A stretch of 64,000 nt of DNA, taken from Sclerodactyla briareus (Eukaryota; Echinodermata; Holothuroidea; Dendrochirotida; Sclerodactylidae). The notes under the pieces are model-generated. The model had not been told where the DNA came from. It worked only from the letters and a program-made list of their open reading frames with translations, and searched no databases. The DNA lies in assembly GCA_026419785.1 (NCBI GenBank), contig JAODTK010005643.1, positions 62,001 to 126,000 of the forward strand, written 5' to 3'. A program made the translations under genes and the position numbers. This document shows, in pieces, positions 32,681 to 44,947 of this stretch; the stretch's first letter is position 1, and every line of letters begins with the position of its first letter.

Positions 32681-35600
32681 ATGGACTGGTGTGAGCATGG
32701 CGCACGTGACCACCTTGAACGATCGTGGACTCTTGAGTGTTCAGAAAGTTTAGGTGGTCTTTTAGTGATAATTCCAGTCAAATATCCCCCCTAAAACCCA
32801 AAGATTAGGTTTGCATTCCCCCGATTGTGATATGGACCACCGCGACAATGAGCACTGGCCACTGCTTTCCCTGTTGTTTTGAGTTGTACGTCGACGCCAC
32901 GCCCGCAGGCACACGCACACCCCTGTTCGATCCCTCAGGCAATTACTCCGAGCAGCTCACGTTTGATGAAGGTTAAGGAAAGTGAATATCTTCCCATGGC
33001 GAACATGATAACTGACCAGGGTGAATACCCACTAAACCACTACATGGAATGATTTCCACTGAAAAGAAAAAGAAAAAGACCAACCTTGCTGTCGTTTCAT
33101 CTGCGGAATTGTAATATTAACTTTACTCAAAAGCATGTTTTCATTGCTTTTCGTCCGATCTGTTCGTCGCATTTACTCATAACTTCCTAACCGTACATGC
33201 GATCAGGTTAAAACGTGGTGAGTGAATGAGTATGCCATGGGCTGGGGCCGAGTTACGTTTTGGTGTGCTAAGTGGTGATCAGATTTCTATGTACTGGAAT
33301 CCACTTAATTACCCCAATTAGTCTTCGATAGGCTGCATTGTCGAGTGTAAGTTTGAACTCCGAGAGGCTAACGGCACTGACCATTATCGCTGGGTATTGC
33401 GAGACGAATATTTCCTAATCAATGGTCTCGCTATTAAATTTTATCATAGAACAACGCTCGGTCTAAGCATTTCTTTTATATTAGGTCTCGCGAACCTCAG
33501 GTCTCGTGGACCTTTTCCATTTTTGGTTCTCGCGAACCTGCGGTCTCGTGGACCATCGGACTGTGGGCTGTTGTAACTGAAACACTCCCTCAACAATAGT
33601 GAACAGCAATATTAAAAAAAGATTGAATGAGACATGGTTGATAGGAAGGTTATAAATATAAACACAGTCCATAGCATTCTCGCCTCAAAAATGTTATATA
33701 GGAAAAATCAGCGTGACTAACTTTATGTTGATTGGTAAACCCTTTTTGAAGTCAGTAGGCCTATGTTGTACACATATAAGTAGACTCAGATGCAAAAACC
33801 CAACATCCAAAACATGATAAAAAGTGCGGGACAAATCATAATGTTATGAAGCCAACGAGCTATCAAGACTGATAGGCAATTAGAGGTCAGAATACCTCAA
33901 TCTCCTGAAGAATTATAATAAACAGTACAACCAAGAACAGACAAACTTGGCAACAATAAATATGGAAACTTTAAAATAGCCTTCGAGATGTAATATTAGA
34001 GGAATCAGGAGGGAATCAGTTAGGAAGCTGATCTAATATTACTAATACTGGTTAAAGCAGTAGGATGCACCGATATGCACGCTACTTCATGGCCAGATAC
34101 ATAATAAATTAGTAGCAGGGGAAAATACCCCATTTAAAAAAAAAAAAGAGCAATGTAAAATAGACGACGAATAGTAAATTGGCAAACATTGAATGAACAA
34201 ACACAGTAGTAATTGCACTTCCAAACGCAACTAACCGCGCTCTCCCCATGCTGTGTACCCTAATAGTAATATGCCACGGAGAAAGTTAAAAACCAATAAC
34301 CATGAACATTTAAGTGGTACGTGAAACAGAGAACTACTGATTATGAAATATATGGAGAAATTGAAAATATGGTGAAATAGTTTGATTATACCACAATAAT
34401 GGGAAAATGTAGAATGGAAAGGTAATAGGTTGCTTGTTGTAAATAAAGTAAGTTAATTTTGAGGAAATGAAGTCAGTTAATCAATGTCTAATACTCAGTC
34501 AAACATACGGATCGGCGGTTGGTTAACGCCAAACCTATATCCCCACTAGTGGGCAATGTTGCTTTATTTGACCATGGCCCAAATTTATTAAATCAGTTAA
34601 AAGCAAGTCTAAAATAGCTGTTTTATTGGGGTCGCATGCTTCGAAACAGCATTTTGTCACACGAAAAAAAAAAAAAATCAGTTTTGCATAATTTTTTAAA
34701 TGGTTGACGCACTTGGGGGGTGGGGGAACTACGTATCATAGGTGGAAAAGGGATGGGAAAAGGGAATTTACAGTCTCAAAGATTGCCATGTTTCCAAAAT
34801 GCACACATGTGCACAATAAATGGGTTAAATTCAAAATGGCCTCGGTTACATGGGGTCCCCAGGAGTGGAAAAGAAATATCTCAAAAACCAGCCCCATGCC
34901 CCAAACATGCAATTTGTGCAGAAAAGAGAACATTTTGAGAAGAAATTAAAATATGACTGCCAGGTTGGGTGCGATGTGGTGCGAAAATGGAAGTTGGTTT
35001 CAACGATGATTTTCAAGTCACCAGGGGTCATTTTGTAAACTTTTGTGATTTTTTCAAACTTCCGCCTCAGCTTGTTGACTGTAGACCTACAGTTGGTTCC
35101 AGAATAAACGGGAATTCACTTCATTGAATAACCTCCCCTCTTCCTTTTGGTCATGGATGCCCCTATAAAATCACTTGAGTGTGGGTATATAGAGTTGGCG
35201 GTTTGACCACCGCGCGATGTGGTTATAGTGTGAGTCCCGCTGGAGCTCCATTGGGTAGTGTAGAGGCCTAGAGAGAAGCCAAGGATCCTCTGTGGAGGTA
35301 TGTGTGTAACATTGCATAACAAGGTCATGTCAATACTGAGCATATTGAGCCGACATTAACACCAACAAACCCTTGCTGTAAGACAGGAAGCCACAGTGAC
35401 ATAGCCAATTTTTTGCAGTGGGGAGCGTAACAATGTCGAGGAGGGGGCTACGATCGACTATATAAGCGAATTGTCACCAGTGTTGGCGCGGAGGGGCTTC
35501 AAGAAATTGTGAGCCTGAAAGGCCCCAGATAGCAGGAAAATTGGTGGCACTTCTGAGCCATTTGAGGTTATCCCAGTTCCGAAATTTGCATCTCCAAGAA

Positions 35601-35789
35601 GTTATGTCATGATTTTTTGCTCAATTCTTTCCTGCAAAGAGGCACTTTCCTGGGTTCACCATGTTGCAACTGCCCTAGTTTCCCCCCCTGTATCGATCGG
35701 CCCTCTGTAATCATGTTCAAATTACATTGCTCTTGCAGGAAATAAAATCCATCCAGTACTACCTACTGATTCTTAGTGTTCATATTGTT
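32681..35789. other. No recognised gene
   Basis: AT-rich sequence with scattered short frames. The frames 34704-35038 overlap on several strands and are unconstrained. Apart from the paired hairpins at 33483-33554 I see no structure that I can name. A tRNA-like stretch near 35190-35240 lacks a convincing box A. Confidence 0.35.
33483..33554. repeat. Two tandem paired-hairpin units
   Basis: A ~30-base unit at 33483-33512 recurs at 33525-33554. Each contains two small dyads: GGTTC-TCGC-GAACC (imperfect in unit one) and GGTC-TCGTG-GACC. The units are separated by 12 T-rich bases. Confidence 0.7.
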
Positions 35790-37654
35790 GGCTAATTTTA
35801 CACTGTACCCCACCTTGCGGATGGAGGCTCATACTTGTATGTGGGTGCCCCATACCCAGTCATGTACTATTTTTGCTATTTTTTCGGGGGTATGTCAAAA
35901 AGAGGTCGAAGTCTGGGAATCTCGTTGACACAAAAAGTCCAGTATGGTGCTGGTCTGATCAAGTTTGAAAAATTAGCATTCAGCTTTTTGTCTCGCCTGA
36001 ATGTGTGTGTGTGTGCGTGTGTTTGTGCGTTTGTGTATGTGTATGTCTGTCACACTTCTCTTAGCAGGATTCTCACAACCGTGAGGCTGATTATGACAGG
36101 ATTTTGTGTGTAGCACCGGGGACTGGGTGTACACGATCTGTAAACTGTGGCAGCAAATTCATTGATTAAGAGTGGTAATTAGCTTATTTATGTTATTCAT
36201 TGTTAAGCTCGTTACAAGATTACGCAAGGACCGTATGTGCTAGAGTGTTGTGTTCGGCATGTGGACCTGGATGACAGTAGCTGAACTGATCAGATTTTCA
36301 AGCCTCTGGTCCCGGAGCAATTTAAAAGTTAAGTCTGGGTCACTGGAGGTCATTTATGTGCTAATTTGCGCATATTTTTGCAATTTTTTCGAAGTTCGGT
36401 TGGATTTCCACAAAACTTGGTAATTTGAATCCACCTTTGATCCAGATCATTTTGAAGGTAAGGCTGGGTCAGTAGAGGTCATTGTATGTGCCTATTCGCA
36501 TAATATCTTCCAATTTCCAACTTTCCAATTTCGCCAAACTCACGTGATGTATTTTCCTTAACATTTTCTGGATCGATGTGTTTGCTGTTGAGATTTGACT
36601 AATTTCATCATATAATAGCTTCTGTTAGAGAAAAACACTGATAACGAGTGAACCATAGCTCCTGTGACAATTTTAATGCTGTTACTATGCTCATTGTAAT
36701 TGTGCTAATTGGCATCATTCTCCAATTTTCCACTTTAAGAATTTCGCCAACTCCGTATGTATTGTCCGTTAACATTTTCTGGATCTGATGTGTGACTTTG
36801 AATACTTCAATCATATATAGCTTCTGTTAAAGAAAAAGGCACTGAGGACAAGGAACGAGTAAACCATAGCTCCCCTTTGTGACCATTTTACTGCTGTATT
36901 TGCTCTTGCATGTGCATAATTTGCATAAAATCATTCCAATATCCACTTGGTAAGAATTCCGCAAAACTAAGTAGGTATGGTCCTTGTTAACATTTATGAA
37001 AATGATGTGTTTTTGTTTTTGATGTTCATGAATGGGATTGAATTATCATATAATAGTCTGTTAGAATAAGCAATGAGAACGAGTGTTAAACCATAGCTCC
37101 TGTAAACAAGTGTGCTGTTATAAGCTGCCTCAACAGCAACCCTCTCTCAACCACTAATTTGATTAGGTTGATTAGCACTTCAAAAATACGTAACATTTTT
37201 TCCCTTTTCGTGCCTGGGGACTGGGGAACAATGTGGCCGTTTCCCAAAGAATAGGCTATAGACATTTCAAGTTGGATTTTGGTAAAAGAAGGGAGTTGAA
37301 TGAGCGCTAAAACTTTATTCAAATTTGGGTATTTGTGGAGGGAGGAGTGGGGGGGAGGGGGGGAAAGAAGAAGAACAACAATTAAGGGACTTTTGTAAAC
37401 GAGTCAAACTTAATTGGTCAGTTATTTTAGGAATTTCTTAAGAATTTTTAGATGTTAAGGAAAATAGGGATATGTGTGTAGTGTAGTGAATAATAGAAAC
37501 CACCGATCTCGCAGCCAGGCGAGACACGTTTGGCGATCGCCGCGTTTAGAGCCTGAACCAGGAGGGGAAACGGGGAATGTTAGTACGTGAAGTTCACAGT
37601 GCTTGACTTGATCAAGTCCGCATCAGTCAAGTAATCACTAAGCCTTCTTTCTGG
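35790..37654 (+). mobile_element. Family C fragment C6, split by A4
   Basis: C-type text ('gaggtcgaagtctggg', 'agtccagtatggtgctgg') runs to the A4 start at 35990. C 3'-end text resumes by 37600 with TTGATCAAGTC, then GTCAAGTAATCACTAAGCC and CTGG at 37651-37654. The 5' end is missing. Confidence 0.55.
35990..37544 (+). mobile_element. Family A copy A4, nested in C6
   Basis: Starts GTCTCGCCTGAATG after a T run, then (GT)n; the second arm of the 5' hairpin is deleted. Ends CAGGCGAGAC (37516-37525) and GGCGATCGCC (37532-37541). Three diverged ~210-bp internal units start near 36530, 36745 and 36965. A poly-G tract is near 37350. Confidence 0.65.
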
Positions 37655-40136
37655 TTACCAACCTGTAGATGGATAACCTTGTGCCTATAATCCCTACTTT
37701 TCCGAAATGATAGGGATTTGTATCGGCCTATCTAGTGTGAGCATTGCGCAATCACATCAGTTTATTCCACTCAGGAAGAAAAAACATATGACTAAAGTTA
37801 AGTGCTGTCAATGAACCACATCCCGCCTATATTAAGTGAGCACTGGGGAAGCCATTCAAAGAACACAGAACTCACGTTACAAAACTTCTAATGGATCTAA
37901 AATATCGGTAAAAAAGTACATTATGAACACCGTATATAAAATATATAGAAATATGCAACTAAAACCTTACAGCCATTCACTGAATGCAATGTATTCCATC
38001 AGTCGTCAACTTAGTTCGATGTATATTTAGTGTCCAATACATAAACATAGTGGTGAACACCACCTGACCACCAGTTGTAATTACCACCCTACTAAAAATG
38101 ATTCCTACCCAATATTAAGAAAATTCAATTCATCATATCTCTGTATATTTGGTTCCCGAAAACATCTGACAAAATAACTAAATAAGAACAAGATAATATT
38201 GACAAAACTTGTGTCAATTGCGGGTTCAACAGTGTAGTGAAATGATTATTTCCTTGCTTTGAGGAATTATAGCTACGACTTTTGTGGGCGAAGAATTACT
38301 AGCTGTTGCATCCTTGTTTTATCATAGAGAAGAGGAGAGAGAGAGAGGGTGGGCAAATCAATACAGTTTCCGAAGATGTGGCTGAATCACTGATTCTACA
38401 TAGGGCATAGTGGCAGAGCGGTATGGGAGGGGTTATGCCGAGGGTTTTGGGCGGGGATTGTCACCGATTAAGTAACTCTTTTTAGGCCTATGCGAAATCA
38501 GTGTCCTAGTTCTAGTTGGTCCTCAATGGGACCAATCCTGTTATCTAAGGGTCTTATGGCCATGATGGGATTGTTTTGGCTGAGGAGGTTTGGTAGCGGG
38601 ACTGCAAAAAGCTCCATTCTCCATTGTTGAATGGATGACAGGTTGGAATCGAATCTTATTAAAGTGTCAAGGGTTCAATTGGATGGTCATGAAAATTGGC
38701 TTGCTTTTTTATTCAAGAACAATTGCCACACACAGGGGTTACCAGTTCAAATGAACTGATCGGATTTCACAAACTATGGTTCAATATGTACCCAAGTGCA
38801 GATAATTGAAGTCAAGGGGATCATTTTAGTCAAAATCGTCATTTTGGGAGACGAGGATATTGTTTGATAACCAAGATGCAACGTACCTCATGGGATAGTC
38901 CTGCGATTACAGGCTGCTTGTTAGTCAAGTTTGCGAAACATGAACAGTTAGACATCAGGATGCGTTTTGCAGGAGCTATGCACGCCCCTCAGAACTGTCT
39001 CTAATATGGTCTCCAGAGAACAGAGCTGAGGCATTGGTGTGGTATCGAGAAGCTACTTTTGTCACATCATCTTGTCATGGGAGACATAGCATCCCTTCCC
39101 CCCCAACCTTTCTCCCAGCACCCACTGGCCTCCCCATTGAAATGATAATGAAAAGGATGCTAGTTACTACAATCTCCCAAGCACTAGCTGAGATCATCAC
39201 AATCACCGCTTCCTTCAAGCTGATGTTTCTACCATTATTTTCCAGGGGACATATTCTCTTCCTACCTGCTCCCAGCGCTGGCCTCCCAATCATCAGGTGA
39301 ATTCATCAAGTTGGTTTGAATTACTTCACTATTCCCCTGCAACCAGGCTAAGACCATCACCGATGCCAGGTCTTTGGTGGATTTCTCACAGAAGCCAAAC
39401 AAGTATCTTCGCAGAATACTTCTGCTCCCAAAGCCTGTAGGACCTTGGTCTTGGATGGTCACAAGATATTGACTACTTACAGGACGGAATTGTAACATAT
39501 ACCCTGATTCAACAGGTTCTAACAAATGGCACTACAACCTGCATTTCTACAATGTCACCGCGTGCACCGTTTTGTAGACCATGTGGGCCAGGTACTAACA
39601 AATTACACACTAGTAGCCTGCAGGGCGGGCCATGTTAGCAGAGAGAAAAGTCTGGGCAAATGAAACCGCGCCAGCGCCCGTCCTATTAAAATGAAACAGA
39701 GACTAACATGTTGACGCCACGATGGGGAGCACCCCCCCCCCCCCCGAAAAAAAAAAAAAAGATACCTCCTCAGGACTACTACAAGCGCAGAAGAACTCTT
39801 GAAAAAACACTGGATAATAATGCCAACACAAGAACAATATTGTTCCCTTGTGATAGAAGCTTCACGACTAGGAAAGTTTATTGAAAAAAGTGAAGTGAAC
39901 TTGACACTGAAATAAAACAACATCCTGTTCCTCGAACAGATTGGCCTATAGGCAACAAATTTTGGCGGTTGTTCCAGTGCGGGTTGGATCCTGTTTAATA
40001 AGCATGCTCCCCCCCCAAAATATATATATCTTTTGGCCCCCGCCATCTTGGTGCTCTGCTTAACGTCGTCTCTCCAATTGTTGGCCTCCCCAGAAAAAGA
40101 AAAAAAAATCTTGCTCCTTCATGCTTATAGGGCTCC
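37655..40136. other. No recognised gene
   Basis: Contains a short (GA)n tract near 38335 and a C run plus A run near 39730-39760. Overlapping frames at 39034-39525 on both strands look unconstrained. The text 38640-38900 has a repetitive flavour but I cannot match it elsewhere in the window. Confidence 0.35.
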
Positions 40137-40964
40137 GAAATGCATCTCACCCCACAAGCTTCAATCAATTTTCTTCAAAGTACCATGTAATGGTCTTTGG
40201 TAGAGGGCCATTAAGGGGGTTTTTTGGAAATTGGCAAAAAAAAAAAACCTTCCAAAAAACTAACCACCTCTTGGGATCGAGGGCCCGTGTTGAAATACCG
40301 CAAAATATCGTATCTCCTCAAATTCTTTTGCACAGTGCTGATGTTTGAGTCATAATGATGTGCTGAATGGCCGTCAACTTCCGGCTTTCTAGGGATCATG
40401 ACCCATGGGTTTTGCCTTCGGCAGATGTTTCTTAGTAATGTGAGATTCCGTTCCACTTGGGTCCTACGGGCCCATTTGTAAGCTTAAACAACTAACGCTA
40501 TGTTCCTTTGAAGGTGCTCTTTTCAGCTTGTTTGCGGACTTTGGCTTCAACCTCATACAGTGCGTTTAGAATTAATAACATGAAGTCACAGTAACATCTG
40601 ATGAAAGGAAGCCAACATCATTCTTTTTCCAAGCTTGATGATTGTTATCGACTTTTGGGACATCGTTTGACTTAGTGAAGATCAAGGTCAAAGGTTATTA
40701 CAGAAGGTACAATTAGCCACTGTCTTTAAAATTGCCTTTCTCTCTCTTAATTGGTTATTCTTCGATGGATGTTGACCAAACTGCGGACATGTTCTTGCTG
40801 CTGAGAACTTTTTGGCCATAGAAGATCAAAGTTGAAATTTGTTACAGGGCCACAATAGGCTATTGTTGACCTGCCTTCTGGCCTCATGTCTCGACTTTAA
40901 CACATATTTTACATTCGTCTTTGTTCATTCGTGCCGTTTGAGCTACAATCATTGATGCTCCCAG
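40137..40964 (+). mobile_element. Family B copy B2, 5' truncated
   Basis: Joins the B consensus at 'gaaatgcatctcac' and runs to TTTGAGCTA (40937-40945). A degraded terminal hairpin (ACAATCATTGATGCT) and CCAG follow. A5 begins within six bases of its end. Confidence 0.6.
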
Positions 40965-40969
40965 TTTTT

Positions 40970-42734
40970 GGTCTCGCTGAATTAATTCGGAAGAGACTCA
41001 GTGTCTATGGCGTTTTTGTGTGTGTGTATGGTGTATGGTCCACACTTTCTTGTAGCAGGATTTCTCACAAACTGTCAGGCCGATTATGACCAAATTGAGT
41101 GTGTAGCACGGGGGTTGGGTGTACCCGTCTGATTAGATTTTGGCAGGAAATTCATTAATTAGTTGGGTATTAGCTTATTTTATGTAACTTATTGTTCAAG
41201 CTCGTTAGCAAGATTACGCAAGAACCGTAGCGCTCACAGTGCTGCTTTTTGGCATGTGGACCTGTATGACATTTATATGAATTGATTAGATTTGCAGCCT
41301 AAAATATGCAATAGTGGTCCAATATTCATGATGCATGCAATGAAATTCCGTAAGAGACTTAGTGGTCACTATGGCGTTTGTGTGTATGTCACACATTCTT
41401 GTTAGCAGGATTTCTCACAAACCGTGAGGCCGATTATGACGAAATTTTGTGTGTAGCACCGGGGGTGGGTGTACACGATATGATTCAAATTCGGGCAGCA
41501 AAGTCATAAGTTGGGTAAATAGCTTATTTGATGTAATTTATATTGTTTAAGAGCTTGTTAGCAAGATTAAACAAGAACCGTATGTGCTACAGGTATGTAG
41601 TTAGCATGATAGGGACCTGAAGACAGGTAGATGAAACAGAACATGTGATTCGATTTTCAGCCTAATATATGCTATTTAAGTGGTCTAATTTGCAGTTTGT
41701 TGCATTGTCACGAAACTTAATGGATGGGTCTACATGGTTCCCGAGAAATCCAAAAGTGAAGTCGGGGTCACTGGAGGTCATTTGAGGTGTCTAATTGCAT
41801 ATTTTATGCAATTCTGAAAGGTCGTTTGGATGTCACAAAATTTGTTAGATGGATCCACCTTTGACCTAATCATTTTGAAGTCCAAGCGGGTCAGCAGTAG
41901 ACGTCATTGTATATGCTTAATTTGCATAATATATTCAAATTTCCAACTCGGTACGAATTTCATCAAACTCGTAGGTATGGTCTGTTAACATTTCTTGAAT
42001 CTGATGTGTTTGATGTTCATGAATTTAATTGAATTCCACCTAATAGCTTCTGTTAAAAAAGCACTGAGGAACGAGGGACCATAGCTCCTGTGACAGCAAA
42101 ACTCTCTCTCACCAACCAATTTGATTAGGTTGATTAGACATTCAAAACTACTGTAACATTTTTCTTTCTTCTTTTCTTGCCTGGGGACTGGGGACAAATG
42201 TAGAGGTTTCCTAAAGATATATTTTGGGTCATCTTTGACTGCCTCGTGGGGATAGTTTGTTGGTGGTGGTGGGGGAGGCGGGGCGGGTGATTGCTGACTG
42301 GCCGGGGGGGGGGGGGGGGGGGTGGCATGTCCTGGCAGCTTGGAAAATAAAAGCATTAATAATAATAAAATGAGTTTTAAAGGAAAGGAAGCCCGGGCTG
42401 CTAAGGTATTTAGACATTTCAAGTTGGATTTAGGTCAAAGAAGGTGAGTTGACTGAAGCGCTACATCTCTGTTCAATTTGGGTACTTATGGAGAGAAGGG
42501 TTTGGGGGGGGGGGGGCATGAAGAAAAAAAAACAATTAAGGGACTTTTGTAATGAGAGTCAAACTTATTGGTCAGTTATTTTAGGAATTTTGATATGTTA
42601 TAGTGAAATATGCGATGTTCGTTTGACATGACGATGGTCTGCATGACCATTGGTTGTGTATAGTGTGTAGTGTCGAGAATAATAGAATCCACCGATGGCG
42701 CAACCAGGTGAGACCCTTTTTGGCGATCGCCTTG
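40970..42734 (+). mobile_element. Family A copy A5, with duplicated 5' part
   Basis: Starts GGTCTCGCTGAATTAATTCG after TTTTT and ends CAGGTGAGAC (42705-42714), GGCGATCGCC (42722-42731), CTTG (42731-42734). The 5' region is present twice: a second start-like block begins near 41338 (GAAATTCCGTAAGAGACTTA) and repeats the following ~350 bases. Two poly-G tracts occur near 42303 and 42506. Confidence 0.65.
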
Positions 42735-42738
42735 TTTT

Positions 42739-43390
42739 ATTCCTTGCCGTGTGTGTGTGTGCGTGCTGCTGTGATGATACTCTACACGACAGGGGAAAAC
42801 GCAAAGTCAGACTATACTCATATTTGGTTGATGGATTACCCGTAGTGAGTAGATGTTCCCCATTGTTTTTGGGAGAGGTCAAAGGTCATTTGGGTTAAGG
42901 AGAGGCAAAAAAAGTGAATTTCTTCAAACAGCTCTAACTCGGTGTCCGTTTGTCAAACTGTGACATAATTTTATGATAAGATAGATTAGTAGGAGGTGGA
43001 AATATAGTGATACGACCCGAATTATTCCCGAAAGGTCGAAAGGTATCTCCTATGGATATTTCATGACGAAACATATTTGGTGATGTTCGAATGGACAATT
43101 TTGTTGATCTATGCGAAATACATCTGATGACCTCATTTGACCTCCATATGATCTTTGGACTTTATATTTGAGGATGAGATAGAATAGTGACGGTAGAACA
43201 CTATAATGTTATAATCCTGAATCCGGAAAGAGCAAGGAGTCACTACGCAGTGTTGCGTTCTTGATGTGGAAAATGGGAAATTATCATATGTTGCCTATAA
43301 TGAACTGGTACAATTTGCCATTAGTCCTCGTGACTGGTCATAGGTTGTCAGAAATGGGTCAAGGAATCACTAAGTCTCATGGCTTTCTGG
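42739..43390 (+). mobile_element. Family C copy C2, 5' hairpin half lost
   Basis: Starts ATTCCTTG four T bases after the A5 end, continues with (GT)n, and holds a perfect AGGTCAAAGGTCA near 42877. Ends GTCAAGGAATCACTAAG and GGCTTTCTGG at 43390, then family-B text resumes with 'tcttcaagttccatgta'. Confidence 0.6.
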
Positions 43391-44391
43391 TCTTCAAGTT
43401 CCATGTATGGTCTTCCGGGTAGAGGCCACTGGGAAGGGAAGGGGGATTTCATGTATGTTTGGCCGAGGACCTGGTTTGGGGCCTAGTGCCCATTATGAGA
43501 AAGTAAGGCTAAATCTTGTATCTTCTGCTAATTTGGCTTTAACAGCTATACCTCTGGGGTGATCAGGAATTTTTAGTCCGAAGTCCCACTTGGGGCTGAG
43601 GGCCCATTTTTAGAAATATCACATCACACGGTACTTGAAATGATTCTCCTCCCACAAGCTTCAATCCCCTACAAATTCTGTGTCACAGTGCTGATGTCCA
43701 GTCATATTGATGGTAAATAGCGTACTTTCGGGGTGCCCAAGGCCCGATATAGGCCCTGGGGCCCATCATGTGGAATCATACACCACTGCTTCTCCATAGA
43801 TTTTGGGGAACAGTGCTGACATTCGGTCAAATCAGTTTAGCTAACAGCTGTAATTTCGGGATGTTCAGGATTTTTTGGTCCAAGGTCCCACTTAGGGCGT
43901 GTGGGCCCATTTTATGAAATTTCAGACAATGGTACTCCTATAAGCTTCAATTGAGTTGCTTTGAAGTTCATGTAGTGGTTCTGGGTAGGAGTGCCATTGG
44001 GAGGACGGAGAATCTTGAGCCCAAAGCCCAGTTCGGGCCCCAGGGCCCATTATATGAAATACCGCGAAATCTCGTATCTCCTACAAATTTCTTTGCACAG
44101 TGATGATGTTTGGCCATAATGATGGTCTAATAGTCCAACCGTCAGGGTGCCCAGGGATTTAGGACAGAATAAGGCCTAGTGTGAGACCTGGGGCCATCAA
44201 GGGGAATGTTATTTACTGCTAAAAACATTTTGGCCATGTGAAGATCAAGGTCAAAAGTCTTTCAGGGGCACAATAGCCATTGTTTGAAACTGCTTGAACT
44301 GCCCTCATGATCTTTAACATACATCACATAATTGTACATTCGTTATTGGTATAATGGTGCGGTTAAGCGACAGGCACCATTAGTGCTCTAG
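43391..44391 (+). mobile_element. Family B copy B3, 3' portion
   Basis: Begins inside the B consensus exactly where C1 leaves B1, and ends with GCACCATTAGTGC (44374-44386), then CTAG at 44388-44391 and TTT. The 5' part is absent from the left side, where C2 and A5 lie. Confidence 0.6.
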
Positions 44392-44947
44392 TTTATGGTA
44401 CTCTTTCTTCAACACACCAGCTCTGCAATCAATCGCTGAGACTAAGTACAATATATTGTAACAATAGCTTGTTATTTTCAAGATGCCAGACAAGATGAGC
44501 TGTTCACAAGACTTTGCACATTGGAGAAGAGAATGAAACAATGGCTGATCACTTGAAGGCGGAGAAGAAGGTGAGCTATCACGGAGATGTCCCAGTTTAT
44601 CATCTTTTGATAACCTTAAATGAGGGCAAGCTTTTCAACAGACTATGTTGAACATTGAAACAATTAGGTCACGAAACATTCCTTTGCAACCGCACCAAAA
44701 TGTATGTGTAGATCAACCTCAGTAGTGATACAGTGATTGCAAATAAATGGAGTAAGTGTACGCAGAGATATTCGGTACTTCAACCTCAGGTCTGACCTCA
44801 CATTGAAGGAATTAGCTGCTCACAGTCGGTACTATCGTGGCCCAATTGTTTGAGAGACGAGCTTTTCTTCCAAAGTTCCAATTCATTATGACAACAAATT
44901 ATGTTCTTCAGGAAGGTACTGACATCACCAATAATTTTACTTTTCTT
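44392..44947. other. Unique island between repeats
   Basis: The only stretch between 40.1 and 49.1 kb without family A-C sequence. It holds the candidate exon at 44483-44570. Confidence 0.4.
44483..44570 (+). CDS. Candidate internal coding exon
   Basis: An 88-base segment is preceded by a pyrimidine-rich acceptor (TTGTTATTTTCAAG) and followed by a consensus donor (AAGAAG then GTGAGC). One frame reads ARQDELFTRLCTLEKRMKQ, then a shift leads to MADHLKAEKK just before the donor. Both parts are charged with heptad-like leucines, as in a coiled coil. One indel is needed to join them, in line with the indel noise seen elsewhere. No other exon or domain was found, so gene identity is unknown. Confidence 0.28.
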
